Origin: Ornithodoros turicata
Lineage: Eukaryota; Arthropoda; Arachnida; Ixodida; Argasidae
Assembly (NCBI RefSeq): GCF_037126465.1
Contig: NC_088203.1
Span: 50,939,581 to 51,003,580, forward strand
Reading direction: 5' to 3'
Length of the DNA stretch: 64,000 nucleotides
The translations under genes were made by a program, and so were the position numbers. Below, piece after piece: positions 32,750-44,830 of the stretch. Below the pieces are notes generated by a model that was not told where the DNA came from, searched no databases, and was given only the letters and a program-made list of their open reading frames with translations. Position 1 is the stretch's first letter. Every line of letters starts with the position of its first letter.

Positions 32750-33024
32750 AATACAGGGTCTTCATTTTTATCCTTCACAGCATTTTCTGAAAGGCTATGA
32801 GAGCAGCACAGATGCCGTTTTTGCAATTGAGTTATACGGCCATGCGGACATAATCTGGAAGAGTGTATGTCAGTACAAGATGAGTAAATACATAAAATTC
32901 ATTAATTAACTCTTTAATTAGGGAATTTGACAAAAGCGAGATAGCAGAATAGGAGTCAATCCTCGTTCAAAGCCATTCTATCTTTTAAAAATCCAGAAAA
33001 GAGCGCGTGACGTGAAATATTCAT
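32750..33024. repeat. Dispersed repeat, copy 2, ending at the assembly gap
   Basis: Counterpart of 9538-9760. It runs into the gap at 33025, which suggests that the assembly failed inside repeated DNA. Confidence 0.6.
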
Positions 33025-33124
33025 NNNNNNNNNNNNNNNNNNNNNNNNNNNNNNNNNNNNNNNNNNNNNNNNNNNNNNNNNNNNNNNNNNNNNNNNNNNN
33101 NNNNNNNNNNNNNNNNNNNNNNNN
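33025..33124. other. Assembly gap of 100 N
   Basis: Exactly 100 unknown bases, a placeholder length, so the true distance is not known. Confidence 0.99.
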
Positions 33125-34132
33125 TACAGAGGGCGAAGTGCAAGTGTTAGCAGACAGCGATGCTGAGGCAGAGCGGGCACTTGTCGAGCAAGTTGTAGCA
33201 AGCCATGGGGTCTCTCAGTACACACTCGTTGTGCGTCGGCTAAAAAAACAGTTTCCTAATTTAACAGCTGTGCGTTCTCTGTGTTTCACCGTCCACCCTA
33301 AGGAATGTTTCGGCTTGCTCGGCGTGAATGGGGCTGGCAAGTCGACGACCTTCCAAATGTTGACCGGATTGGTGTTTCCAACGGCCGGGGACGCATATAT
33401 GGGCAACATGGTCATGAGCAAGGGAGTTCGACAGGTTTGTTAGCTTTTCCTACGTGTAATGATATCTTCAGCTCGTCCTGCCTGTCTTTGGAGCCGAGGG
33501 CGAGAGTCCGGCTTCGAACTCGACGCGGAAGAACCGCACACGAGCCGAACACTTCAGCAATCCTCGATGCAGCATCGGTAAAGAACTTTACGCGAGTCTT
33601 GTTATTGTGTAGAAACATAAAAATGTATGAGACCTGAATGTCGCTGCAACCACGCTGATCCGATAATGATTTCCCTGTAGAAGAGCATAGAGTGACGTGG
33701 CCATAATAAAGCTGGTTGGCGGGTAAACAGCTCTAATCAAGTGCCCTCGAGCACTTCCAATTATAGGAAATAATCAGGAACAAGGTACAGAGTGCAGATC
33801 GAGCGCACTGTTGCCAACCGAACTGTTGCCAAGTGCCTCGACAGAGAGGCTCTAGAGGGAGCGGAGATGAGTCGAAGATACCATAACTGTCAGTCAGTGT
33901 CTGGTGTCAAGTGACCTCTTCCATGTGCTCCTTCTTCATTACAGTGGCAGTCTAAAATTGGCTACTGCATGCAGTATGGCGGCCTTATTGGAGAGCTAAA
34001 TACGTTTGAAACCCTATACCTGTTCGCTCGTCTACGTGGGGTGCCCGAAAAGGAAATCCGTACACTGGTGGACAGCATGATCAAGGTTGTGGATTTGTCG
34101 CTGCACGCGCAAAAGGTTTCTGGCAATTATAG
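33125..34132 (+). CDS. ABCA-type ABC transporter, part of a nucleotide-binding domain
   Basis: The first exon (from the gap, 33125-33434) encodes 'TLVVRRLKKQFPNLTAVRSL', 'ECFGLLGVNGAGKSTTFQML' with the Walker A lysine, then 'GDAYMGNMV'. The donor follows VRQ in phase 0. Exon 2 (33945-34132, acceptor TTACAG, donor GTAAGC) gives 'WQSKIGYCMQYGGLIGELN', where the glutamine is the Q-loop, then 'ETLYLFARLRGVPEKEI' and stops at 'VSGNYR'. The next exon should hold the signature and Walker B motifs but is not found downstream. Sequence and spacing fit the second nucleotide-binding domain of ABCA lipid transporters. Both exons are open. It is either the middle of a host gene with large introns or a stranded fragment. 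Confidence 0.85.
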
Positions 34133-36030
34133 GTAAGCATAGTTTGATTGATTGATTACAGTTCGGGGATCTTAAGCGGCGATCTGGGATTAATGTGCCA
34201 GTCGGTTGCGAAACCTAAAAAGCAAAAACACTGTCACAAGCATTCTCATGATGGTCAGTCACCGACCAAAATATATTTCATTTGATAAGTAGAGCAACGG
34301 TTCTAAGGCCATGATACTCACACTGACAAACACAACACAATTCACAACTTACTAAAGAACAAGGCAGATGGGCCTCAATAGTGCCAATAATATCTATCAT
34401 TAAATCAGCTAGTGATTTTGACTGCGTGACATCATCGTCAGTAGCATTTCTTTTTCTGCAGCAGCAATCAGTTTACCAATTCAAAATAATATTTGCTGTC
34501 TACGTTTCACCATGTTTCCATGCAGTCCTGAAGCGAACTGAACTGAAGCTGTTGTTATAGTAATTGAAAACTGAAGCCACGTATGATCATGCTCTTTATT
34601 TCTGGTGTTTATATCAAGAACTACGATACTATACTACTAAGATACTACGATACTTCCTATGTCGGGAGAAATTTTATGTGTGGTGTCCATAGGCCACTTG
34701 CGACTTCCTGTCGACAACTGTAGTCCGAAAATCATTCTAGGTCTTTAGACAGACAAGACTACATTTCACGGATTCAGAGTTTTCATCGTGTACAGTCAAG
34801 CCTTAGCGTAAGCGTACGGTTTGGAACATGGGACACAATGTTAGCGTACTCAACGAACAAGGCGTATGGCGCCAGTTGAACCCAAAATTAAGCAGATTCA
34901 GCGCCATGATGCGGTGGCCGCGGTATTTGTTTACTGTGCGAAATGCAAGCTTCGATCATGAATGCCATATGTTTTATGCTAAGCGCTGCGATCTTCAATT
35001 ACTGCATGCACTTACCTCAACGTTTCACGCAAAAACAAGCTCGTGTATGGTCTCATGTGTAGGGGCTCGCTTAGACTTGGGAGTAATTTGGAAACCTTAA
35101 TTAATTAAATATCCTGAAATCCGATTTCGAATTTCAGAAAAAAAATCGATTTTTTGACAACGGACCCACTTCAAGACGTCACCGGAAGAATAATAATGCA
35201 CTTCCCAATTAATGCACAAATTGGGCATATCATTAACCTTATGTTAATCCCAAGATCTTATGGCAGTGGTACGGAGTCCGCTGATGCCTTACACAATCGA
35301 ACGGACACTAGAAATGAAACGCATGTACACATAAATGCGCTTTCTAAACTCACTTAATGCTTCAAGTAATAATTATACACATTTCATTCATTAATGATGA
35401 AGTAGCCGCCTATCTTCATTTAGGTCATGGGTTGCAAAGAGTCACACCCGGTGGCTCACCTGGTTGCAAAGCCTTAGAGACGTATATAGGGAGTTTGGCC
35501 ATTAGGAGGAACCTCACCAGCGCTGCGTCAAACTACGTCAGACACGCGGCACTTGCCAGACCCGTTGCTGTGAATCGCCGCTTCGAAGCAGATTGCTGCA
35601 GACGTCCGAAGAGTGGTTTGTGAGCTGTTTTTCCGACCAACAGTATCGGCTGTATGCACAGAATATGTGCTGATTAACTAAGTGAGATGACATTCAAGTT
35701 CAGTAAAGGAGGAAGCATGCTGCTCGCATGAAACAATGAATGAAACAAGGAATGATTTGTAGTCGGCAAAAAGTGCCCCAACGCTTCCCAGTCAAGCAGC
35801 GCCGTAAACGATCGAGTTTCAACAGCGCCTGCCTGTCAAACAATATAAATATCTACCCAGACAATGGATCGAGTGCCTGCAGCGCACACGACAGACGCAA
35901 TGTAACTTTGTCCAAATGCCGTTATGCTTTTGAGTGAGCCGCAGTGTCATGACAATAGGTTACTGGTTGGGTGTTATTAAGCACTCTGCGTGTGAGCTCT
36001 AAGTCAAGCATAGTAGGGAAGTCTCCTACA
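34133..36030. other. Intron or intergenic DNA without recognised gene
   Basis: I looked for the next ABC exon (signature LSGG-like, Walker B) on the plus strand and did not see it. No transposon domain was recognised. Confidence 0.4.
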
Positions 36031-39000
36031 CTACACTGTTAGAAAAAAAGAGTGTACATTAACTCCCCAAAAGGAGTAAATCGCGTGTCCCATAGCGAAC
36101 TCCTTTTTTACTCTAATTTTCATTCCTGCAAGGAGGTGTATTTTTTACTCCTTCTAGGATGGAGTGAATTTATAACTCCGTTGCTAGAAGGGCAGTATAT
36201 CAACAACATTAAAATGTGCATATATCTTCCTTGTGGTATCCCAGTGGGTCCTCTTATGTGGAACATCCAAAATGCTGTAAATGTGCAGCAGACACCGCAG
36301 AGAGGTGAGGACGCTACAAATGGTTCCTGTTTGCTCACGATGACCTTCACCTCTTCGTCTTGCATAACGATGCAAGGCGTCAGTGATGGAACTTCCTGCA
36401 TGAACTAGAAAAAAAAATCAGGTTTGTCAATCATTATCATTGCAAGAGGGCAGATGGAGCAAACACTGACAGAAGGTGGTACCAGTAGGGTGTGTGGGGA
36501 AAAGTAATGGCACACCTTCATGCACACCTTAGCTTCTCCGTGTACCTCTGGGCAATGACCACAAGTGTCTCCAGTGCTGCATTACCTTGTAGAAAATTAA
36601 AGAACACACATCTCATTTGTAGAAATAAAATGGAGAAGACAGGCTACGTATGCAGAGATTAGAAAGGAGCTGGTTTATCAAGCCTTACAATAAACTATCT
36701 GACATACTAAACTACGATAAACTAACAAAGCTCGTGTTGGAGATTTGCTGAACTAATTCAGGCTTTGTAAGGTAAAGTAAAACTAAAATGTAACAAGGGT
36801 TGGAAGTACGGCGAAAACGTTGTATATGTCATCTCATTCAGTGTAGAGAAAGACTATGTCTCAACACATGAACTGCATACCAGAAGACGTTGCCGACAGT
36901 GTAACCGCCTCGCTTGCCTCTTCATGCTGCAATAGTTTGTTTGCCAGGCTCAGGAATCCGTTTTCGAATGCTATTGCAAGGTCCATCTTCCACAGAAGGC
37001 TGAATTCCAGAAGCAGCTGCGGGCAGATGCAAATATTAACAAAACATGTCAGCCGTGGATACATGAGGGCAACAACGAAGCCCTTGTATAACCAAACGTG
37101 CAGACAATTTTCAAATTGGTCAAACTGCAACAGCAAAGGTCAGTACCCTATTTGAAAATGTGAGCCACGGTCACTACAGATCATCTGCCTGACTTAAAGC
37201 AACAGAAGACACGGAGGTTCCCAGCCAAATCAGATAAGTCTGTGTTCAAGTGGAAGGGCTCCAGGTGTACTGACTCCCTCCGTCTCCACTTCACGAGTAT
37301 AACATAGCGTTCAACCGGGCATCTAGACTAAGCACTTATCACTTATCCACAGTGACCCTCTCCAATCTGTCGACACCCCGCCATAGACCCCAATGATTCC
37401 GGAACACGCATCTAACATACGTGTCCCAGAAAACCGTGGTCATCACCTTACCCGCAGACGGGGTGCTTCGGAACTTCTTGGGAGCTGGCGAGCTCGGATG
37501 CTTCCGCTGTTTTGATGCGCGTTTAGATTCAGGACTGAAATGGTGCACCCGCGTTTCATCGCACGTGATGATCCGATTAAGGAACGGCTGTCCTTCAGTG
37601 TCCAAACGGTACCTTACTTTTTGGGAGGGTTCTGATCTTCTTTGCCGGTCAAACAGAGCTACCTCGGAACCCAACGGGCACTAACTTTCCGAAACTGGAG
37701 GTGTTCATGAATGCGAGCCAGTTGGAGACGTGTTATCCGTCAGTCCTTGAGGATCAGGCGCTCCACTAGTTGGATGTTCTCAGCAACTCTGACACTGGGC
37801 TCTGAGCCGCCCCGGCCGGGTTCGTCCAGCACCAATGTACGGCCGACTCGGAACCGTTTGCACCACTTAAACGCTTTGCTGCGGCTAAGTGTATCGTGGC
37901 CATACTGAGCCTGAAGTCTTCTGTGAATTTCAGATGACATTACGCCTTCATTCACGAGAAACTTCATGACAATTCGCTGTTGGATGTGCGCGCTCACCTC
38001 GTTGTGGGCCATCTTGTCCAGTACGTGTCTTCTGTTTTGCACAAACTTTGGACCACCACGTGATGAACGCGGAGGCCTGTCGCGTGTGAAAATGACGAAA
38101 AAGAAGTAGCGCGAGCCAATCGTACACTCGAGGGACAGAAAGTCTCGGTTTGACTTGACACCCCTCGTATATCAAACGAGCACTGACACACATGATCGAA
38201 ATCTATAGCATACAGATAACTATGTCGCCCCGGCGTCGGGAAATTGGCGCCCCCATCGCCCGGCAGCAGCCGCAGTAGCCCCCTTCTGCACTCACGGTGG
38301 GGTCGCCGCAAGAGGGAGACCCCCGCGTATAGCTGTGCGTGGCTTTCCCGTGTTTGGGCAAGTAATCACATTATAGACGATAACCTGAGTTAAAACATAG
38401 TATTTGACAGGGAAGGATGTTAGGTATTTAGCTGATATCTTTGACTCGTTGCAAGCGTGGGTGTTAATTGCAAAAACTCATTCCCGTCACGGTTAGAGAC
38501 GTTTCCCGCCCCACCACATGTGACAAACGTGCCCAAACAAATTGTATTTTAGTATATGATCCATCCGACACGCCAGTATAGGCTAGTGAGGGTGCAAGAG
38601 GTCTCTTCAAGCCTCGGCACTGACGTTGGTCCCACAGTGTTACCAAGCTAACGAGGCCTGCCTGCGACGGTTTAGGTGCTACGATGGAAGCACGGCGGGA
38701 AGTCTGCCGTGTTCAGGGTGTTGCTTGCCATAGAAGCAAGAAAGTCGAACTGTATGTCTCGGCCACTTGTTTCGGCATTTTGCCGCAGAAGCTTCTATTA
38801 CACTAGCTATTCCCAAGGGAATATTTGCTAGCAAACAATTCCATCATAAAAGGTGTTTTCAATAGAATACTCCCCTTTTAAAGGTGTTTTTGTTTTTAAA
38901 AGCCCATTACAGCAGTGTTTTATTACGAATACACTTCAGTAAAGGGTGTATTAGAAAACACCCATCATTTGAGTGTAAAAGCAACACCAAAAACGTGTGC

Positions 39001-39049
39001 GCCATGGACAAGCCGTTTACACCAAAAGAGTGTAAAAAGGTTTACTGTG
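36031..39049. mobile_element. Candidate terminal-repeat element with CACTGT ends
   Basis: The left end CACTGTTAGAAAAAAAGAG (36034) and the right end read inward, CACAGTAAACCTTTTTACAC (to 39048), are partly alike, and both are next to TA. The neighbouring 36060-36180 and 38830-39000 are full of short 'actcc/ggagt' and 'gggtgt/acaccc' words. CAC termini would fit CMC (Chapaev-like) elements. It holds a dead mariner but no CMC transposase. Weak case. Confidence 0.35.
37430..38185 (-). pseudogene. mariner transposase pseudogene, 3' truncated
   Basis: The minus-strand start near 38042 gives the N-terminal helix-turn-helix region ('QQRIVMKFLVNEGVMSSEIHR', 'LSRSKAFKWCKRFRVGR', 'EPGRGG'). After in-frame TGA codons (about 37737 and 37665) and a frameshift it resumes with 'FLNRIITCDETRVHHFSPES' (first catalytic D) and 'KVMTTVFWD'. 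Homology ends there, so the second and third catalytic residues are lost. Upstream, 'tacgaggggtgtcaagtc' near 38160-38175 is a mariner-type terminal repeat. The opposite terminus is absent. Confidence 0.85.
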
Positions 39050-39471
39050 TAGGATCCTTCGGGGCCCCTCTGGGAAAGCAACACACCGCTTTGGCCCCTG
39101 CTTCCCATAGGCGGGTGGTGCTGCAAGGCTCGGCCAGGATTATTCAGCTGGTCGCCATGTCCCTTTTCATTACTTTTTCTTTCTCTACCCCTTCACTATC
39201 ATCTTTCGCCTCTCTTCACCTTCTTTGGCGGCAATTGTCAACCTTGGGCAGTCTTTTCACTCTCCAGAAGTTGCACTAGGGTATTGTGCAGAGGCAAGTG
39301 CTAACGTGTGGGACACGTTCCCTCGTTGGGCTCGATGGTGGGCGACACACCTGCCGCACCGAACCATTTATTTCTTTGCATGGATTCTTCACGCTTGAAA
39401 AAACAAGCTCAACGCCAAATAAGCGGCGCTGCACCGAAGCACCAGTGAACTAATTCAGCCTATCTCCAGAA

Positions 39472-39749
39472 CCATGGTTTTCGAAATTCCTGGTACTTCA
39501 TTCTGAAGACGAGACAAAGCCGTCTTCTAAGATATCACCGTTTGTCATTGCCAGGGAAATAGAAAAATCAATCGGAAAGACCTACACTGCAAAGAAACTG
39601 TCATCTGGGGACCTTCAAATCGAGGTTCAAGCCAGGGAGGAAAGCTCGGCCCTCCAAGCTGTCAGGAAAATTGGGGACATACCGGTGTCCATTGCGAAAC
39701 ACAGAAACCTCAACATTGTCAGGGGCGTGATCAATTCTTTTGGTTAAGT
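39472..39749 (+). pseudogene. LINE ORF1 (gag-like) fragment
   Basis: An open frame of about 92 codons without its own start: 'PWFSKFLVLHSEDETKPSS', 'ISPFVIAREIEKSIGKTYT', 'AKKLSSGDLQIEVQ', 'KIGDIPVSIAKHRNLNIVRG'. This is the RRM-like part that precedes zinc knuckles in ORF1 of I/Jockey-type LINEs. No knuckle or ORF2 follows. It may belong to the same family as the I-like copies at 52953 and 61410. Confidence 0.7.
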
Positions 39750-41878
39750 AGCAAGTGAGCTGGTAATAAGTATCCATGATAGCGAAACCCCAAGACGAGG
39801 GACGAGAAGGGACATACATAAACAGCATATCAAACACAGCTGAAGTGTGACCAGCTTCGTAAATGCTACAGGGAAGGTCACTGAGGGATTGCTGACACAG
39901 GCTTTCGCCAATCAAATTCGCATATCAGATTGCTCTTGGATGCAGTTTTTGTTGCACTGGCCAGCCAAAGCGATGTTTGAATGACCAGCTATAAGTGAGC
40001 GTTCATTGAAAGCAAAAAATAATGACAATTGTTCAAAAAATTTTAAACTTTTGGAAATGTGCAAGGGTAGCTGTCCACTGTGGAAGAATGCTGTTGTGAT
40101 GACCAAAGAGGGTAACCGACAAAAGGTGATTGTTAAGGAAACGCTCTCCATACTGGGTGGAAACTGTGCCAGAGATCCCTCAGTCACCTTTTTTCTGGTC
40201 TTGAGGAAGCTGGTCACTTTACTGTTGTGACTCACTTTGTGATTCTGTGGGTTGAATATCTTTTGTGGGAATAAAACCTTGTGTGTGTATGTCATTCGTC
40301 ACAAGGTTTCGCTATCGCGGACTCTTATTTTCGTTTGGTTAGATGTGTTGCATGAACAAAAATTCCAAGCTTGTGTTGCAGTTGGTCCACCTTATTTCTC
40401 ACAGCTGATTACTACATAACCAACAAAAATCATGTATAATAATTTTAGAGGCAAATTTCACGAGAAAGCTCTGACCCTCTAGTTATCCCACTATACAAGC
40501 ACAGTCACGTCGTCTCACACGTTTCCATGGTATATTATTTTATACTTGAAATCTCTGCACAAGGATGTGATACTGGCTAGGCTTTAAGCTCAGAAATGTC
40601 AACTCGAAATGCTGAAATGTGTGCTTACAAGGACGCTTTACATGAAACAAAAACGCAGCAATGTAGTTCAGGAAGTCGTCACTGATTCTTCTTAGTCCCG
40701 AACAAAAGCTTCATCATTGATACGGACGGAGTGGGCACTGTCGCTAACATTTTGCCACTTCCCACAATTTACGGCCACCGTGGCTATTGGGCTCTGAAAA
40801 AAAGTTGTGCAGAAACACGCTATTAAGTATGTACAAAAATGTGTACCGTCAGTACCAAGCAGCAGGGTAAGTAACGCTAAGCGCCAAGATTTATTTGCGG
40901 TATATTTATGTACACAACACACAATATGTACTGGATTTAAAAGCACATGTTCTATTCATTAAAAACTATAAAGGAGCATGTACCCAGTTTTGTGCTCAGT
41001 CATTTTACGATCTTACATCAACACCCGAACACACAACACTGCTCTAAGTAAATAAGGTTTTGTTGCGTAATCTTTTAACAGCCATAAACAATCTCTGAGG
41101 TTCAAAGAGGCATTGTACAAGCAGTAACAAATGTACGCACGTGACTTCCTTGTGATTACCGATCTCCTTCGATATCAGTATGTGCGCTACGGCACACGAT
41201 ACCACATGAGAAATCGATGCGATTAGTACACGAACTCGGTCGTTACATCTTAACAACCTGCCCACTCTTCACTATCCACACCACACATCCACACTTAAGC
41301 CGTCGCATAAAATTCCAATTCACTTTAAGCAAGCGGATATCAAAATCGCATACCTTCAAACATGGCGGCGGGGGATTCCGCATTCCAGTTCACTAGTCAC
41401 TGTCACACTTTGCTCTGATTCCACGATTTGATATTTCCACGGCATATTACTCATGCGCAACACCTTGCAAATGATAAGAACGCATCTGTTGTAACAGCGT
41501 GTATTCACAGCCGTAACAGGCTCCAACAGCTCCCCATAGAGCCCATAGTTTGAGATAATTCACACAACACTGGGCACAGGACCAATGAGAGTGCAACGTT
41601 TTAGAAATTATGCAATGCCAGTCGGCCAATCAGGAGCCTTAACTTTGGCTGACCTTTCGACCGGTTCTGGCTACCATCGACTTCTACCGGATTTCACGCC
41701 TACCGCCGTTACCCGATATTCAAAATAACTGAAGCTTCTTCTGGCTAGAAGAAATATTTATTTGACACAAAGTACTGATTCAAAGACCTGATACATGGGT
41801 GCACTGTGAATACAAAGTCCACTCCGTTGCTGACGCACTGTAACTAAGTTCGAACTTGAAGCAAAACGAACACAGCTC
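39750..41878. other. No gene recognised
   Basis: AT-rich. An exon-like piece on the minus strand near 40694-40800 ends in a stop but has no family signature. Nothing else is supported. Confidence 0.35.
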
Positions 41879-42395
41879 TCGAAATCCGACGGGGCCCGCG
41901 CTTGTCTTCACTCTCCAACCGCTCCTACTCACGAAGCATTCCAGTTCTGGAGTTGATAGACTGTTCGTGGGATAATAGTCGTGCCCAGGAACAGCACAAC
42001 ACACGTTGAATCACATCGACGCTTGAATAAACCAGCGAACACTTCTACAAACTGTTCCGCCGATTGACATCACTGAAACACGGAACACAAGAGGACGCCT
42101 TGCCGGCCGATTTTATGATGAGCATCTTCTTTCGTTGTTTGCAAAGCGGAAAAGGCGCTTGTGTGGCACGTAATCGTAATCCTGTCTTTGTTGTCAGGCC
42201 TCAAAATCCGACGGCGCCCGAACGCGTTCTTCACGCTCCAACCGCACCGGCCCACGAAGCATTCCAGTTCCGTAGTTGATAGACTGTACGTGGGATAACA
42301 GTCGTGTCCAGGAACAGCACAACACGCGTAGAATCACGAACTGTTCTGCCGATTGACATCACCGAAACACGGAACACAAGAAGACTGACGCCGTG
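41879..42395. repeat. Direct duplication with 321-bp period
   Basis: 41879-42110 and 42200-42395 share long blocks ('cgaagcattccagttc', 'ttgatagactg', 'aggaacagcacaacac', 'ccgattgacatcac', 'aaacacggaacacaag'). There is no coding content. It is either a tandem duplication or a pair of small long terminal repeats; no primer-binding site was seen. Confidence 0.75.
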
Positions 42396-42869
42396 CCGAC
42401 TGATGCGAGCTATTTCGAAACTATGCTGAAACTGCTGAAACGGCCACGGCCGCCGGGACGCTGCACACACATGCGCGCGTACAAAATGCAATTTCAAAAC
42501 GTTGTCGACCAATCGGAGCGCGCACACAGTCTGGGCCAATGAGCTTGCAACGTTGTAGATTGGCGCAGTGGTACATACTCTACAGCCGCATCCTCGGTTA
42601 CCTGTGGAGGACTGGCCGTAACTCGCCTGTGAAGCAAGCAAGAACACGAACGACGTCCAACTTTCCCTACGCTGATGTGTCCGTCGACGCTGCCACATCC
42701 AGAGTGTCGAACCGAAACGTTTAAGGGTCCGGTTCGGGTTTAGGTTCGGCGATAAGGGTTCCGATTCGGTTCAGGTCCAGAAGGCAATTACAATGGTTCA
42801 AACTGGTTCTTTCGAAACGGTTCGGTTCCCGAAACGGTTCAGGAACGAGGGGTGCGAATGAAGCACAAC

Positions 42870-43085
42870 AGGCCCAGGCAAAAATCTGGAGTGGGACCAC
42901 TTCAAAGTGGTTTATTGGACAGGTCCCACTTTGAGTGTGGGACCACTTAGTGACTGGGACCAGTTGAAAGTGGAACCAGCTTCACGATGGTCCAACTGGA
43001 AGTGAAACCAGTGGAATTGATCCAGTGGTCCCCTCTGCTAAGTGGTCCGGGATCCGGCCACTTAGCAGCTGGGATCACTGAATGG
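42870..43085. repeat. Minisatellite of GGGACCA.TT words in the hAT element
   Basis: Degenerate 'gtgggaccactt'/'ggaccagttgaa' units. A related cluster on the other side of the MULE at 51290-51545 is made of 'ggaaccattc.gggacca' units. Both belong to the interior of the hAT element. Confidence 0.65.
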
Positions 43086-43766
43086 ATGACCGAAAATAAC
43101 GCGTAGAAATGCACACATTGCTCAAGTAATTAAATTACCGTTTATTCTGCTAAAAGCATACACTGAGCAGAAAGAAATAATCAACACATCTCTACATGTA
43201 CATACCACGTAGTATAAGTCTGATCACTCACTGTGTCTAGACAAAGCATGTGCCTGACTGTGCGATGCACTCACGGACCACAGGGAGCTTTCGTTCGTTG
43301 GCTACCTCACATCTTGCATTTTCTTAGAGAAGATGGCACGACACTCCTGTTTTCCATGCAGGTCGCGACATAGACCCCATTCCTTTTCACTGTACGTTCG
43401 GAATCTTCTTATCCTGCTTCTCTTCAAGTTCCTCGGAAGTTTCTAAAATGAAACATCTAATTAATAGTAACCAAAACATCACTGTCATCACTCATACATT
43501 CGCGTCGTGCAGTCCGATTGGCGTTTCACAGTGTGTTCTTGCCCCTACGCCGTTTACGTCTTCTTGGCGTCAAAACTCTTTCGGAAAAGCGACACTGTGT
43601 TGCACAGGAACCATTTTCATCGCATTGTCTTACAAAGCGCACTGAAACACACGTAAATACTGCACAGGAGATACACCATCCCATCCTTGCGACGGCTACT
43701 GAAGAGAACTTGGCCTTCGGGAGAGGAAAATCAGTTGCGCTGCGCATGCGCTAGAAGTGATGTCAC

Positions 43767-44830
43767 GTGTCTCTCTTTGCCGCCGCCGTGCCGTCTGCTC
43801 GCTTCGCGTGCGCATGCGCTAGCACACAGCGGTTTGTTTGCTTGAGGATGAGATTTGTGGTTTGTGGTAGCGGTGAAGCAACTTTGCCAAATATTCCGTT
43901 CAAGTTCCTCGCTCGATGTCCCGCTCGTCCGTCGATGTTCAACAGGTGAGGGAACGTTTCAGCAAAGCCTGCGAGTTTCATGCTCGCGGTTCAAAAGGTG
44001 AGGGCGTCTGTACAAAATTGTAAAATGGGCCGCTCTGTTACTACAGATGCAGCAAGTGCCAGTCCACTTTTTCTCAGCTGCACCTTCTCAGTCCAGGCAG
44101 CAGCAGCACCAGGTGAATGTAGGTACACAACTTCCAAGTGAATTAAGACGCACGAGTGCAATTCTGAAGCTGGTAAGTACGTCTCATGCTACACACCAGT
44201 CGCGTTCTACGCTTTTATTTTGCATGTGTTTTTGCAAGTAATTCAGTGGCATAAACCGGCAGACTGGTGCGTAATGTACACCCATAGTGCCAAGTTGCAC
44301 TAATTCTGGTGACGTGTTCGTAAAATCTGTGTAATCGGACTGTCTAATTGTCACCTGTTCTATCTTAACACCGAAGTCGCGGTATATGAGTACGAAGTAT
44401 CGTGGTTTCGGCAGTTATCAGTAATCTTTCGTTGTGCTTAATGGTTGCTATTACTTCGTATTTGTGTTTCTACTCAGAATTATCATACTGTATTCTTAAC
44501 TGGAGCAACAAAATTACCAAACACATGAGGATTGTGTTGAAACTGAGGACATTGCTTATTTTTACTGATTTCAGATTTTCAAGCATGGAGAGGAGAAATG
44601 CAGGATGCAGCCAAGAGTCATTTTACTAAAGGCACAGGGGTAAAAAGATTGAAAGATGGAGGGTTAAAGTGTTATATTTGTAACTGATCGGGTGCTTTTA
44701 CAGAGAAGAACATCAAAGGAGAAAGGTCCATAAAATCATAAAGTTCCGTCAGGCATGGGGCAACCTGCATTGATGATTCGCCTGCATTGTTCCAGACTGG
44801 CAAGGTTCCAGGACACAACGGGACATTCCT
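43767..44830 (+). pseudogene. MULE-type N-terminal exons, left-arm copy
   Basis: In outward-to-inward order: an exon-like frame from ATG 43767 to a donor after 'PSMFNR' (43946). Then comes an exon after TTACTACAG ('MQQVPVHFFSAAPSQSRQQQ') continuing through 'LRRTSAILKL' to GTAAGTACG (near 44175). A third starts after TTTCAG near 44577 ('FQAWREEMQDAAKSHFTKGTG'), followed by 'CYICN', a stop, 'SGAFTEKN' and 'GERSIKS' before frame loss. The pattern is that of the zinc-finger-like leader of MULE-associated proteins (CNRSG, SQGS motifs). In this arm it is broken by stops and by a SQGS-region change. Confidence 0.6.

Noticed and set aside
37339..37430. C-terminal part of the mariner transposase
   Set aside because: The frame continues but the residues no longer match the family after the FWD motif, so homology ends near 37430.
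41879..42395. LTR retrotransposon with short LTRs
   Set aside because: The two copies are nearly adjacent, with no TG...CA ends, primer-binding site or gag/pol between them.
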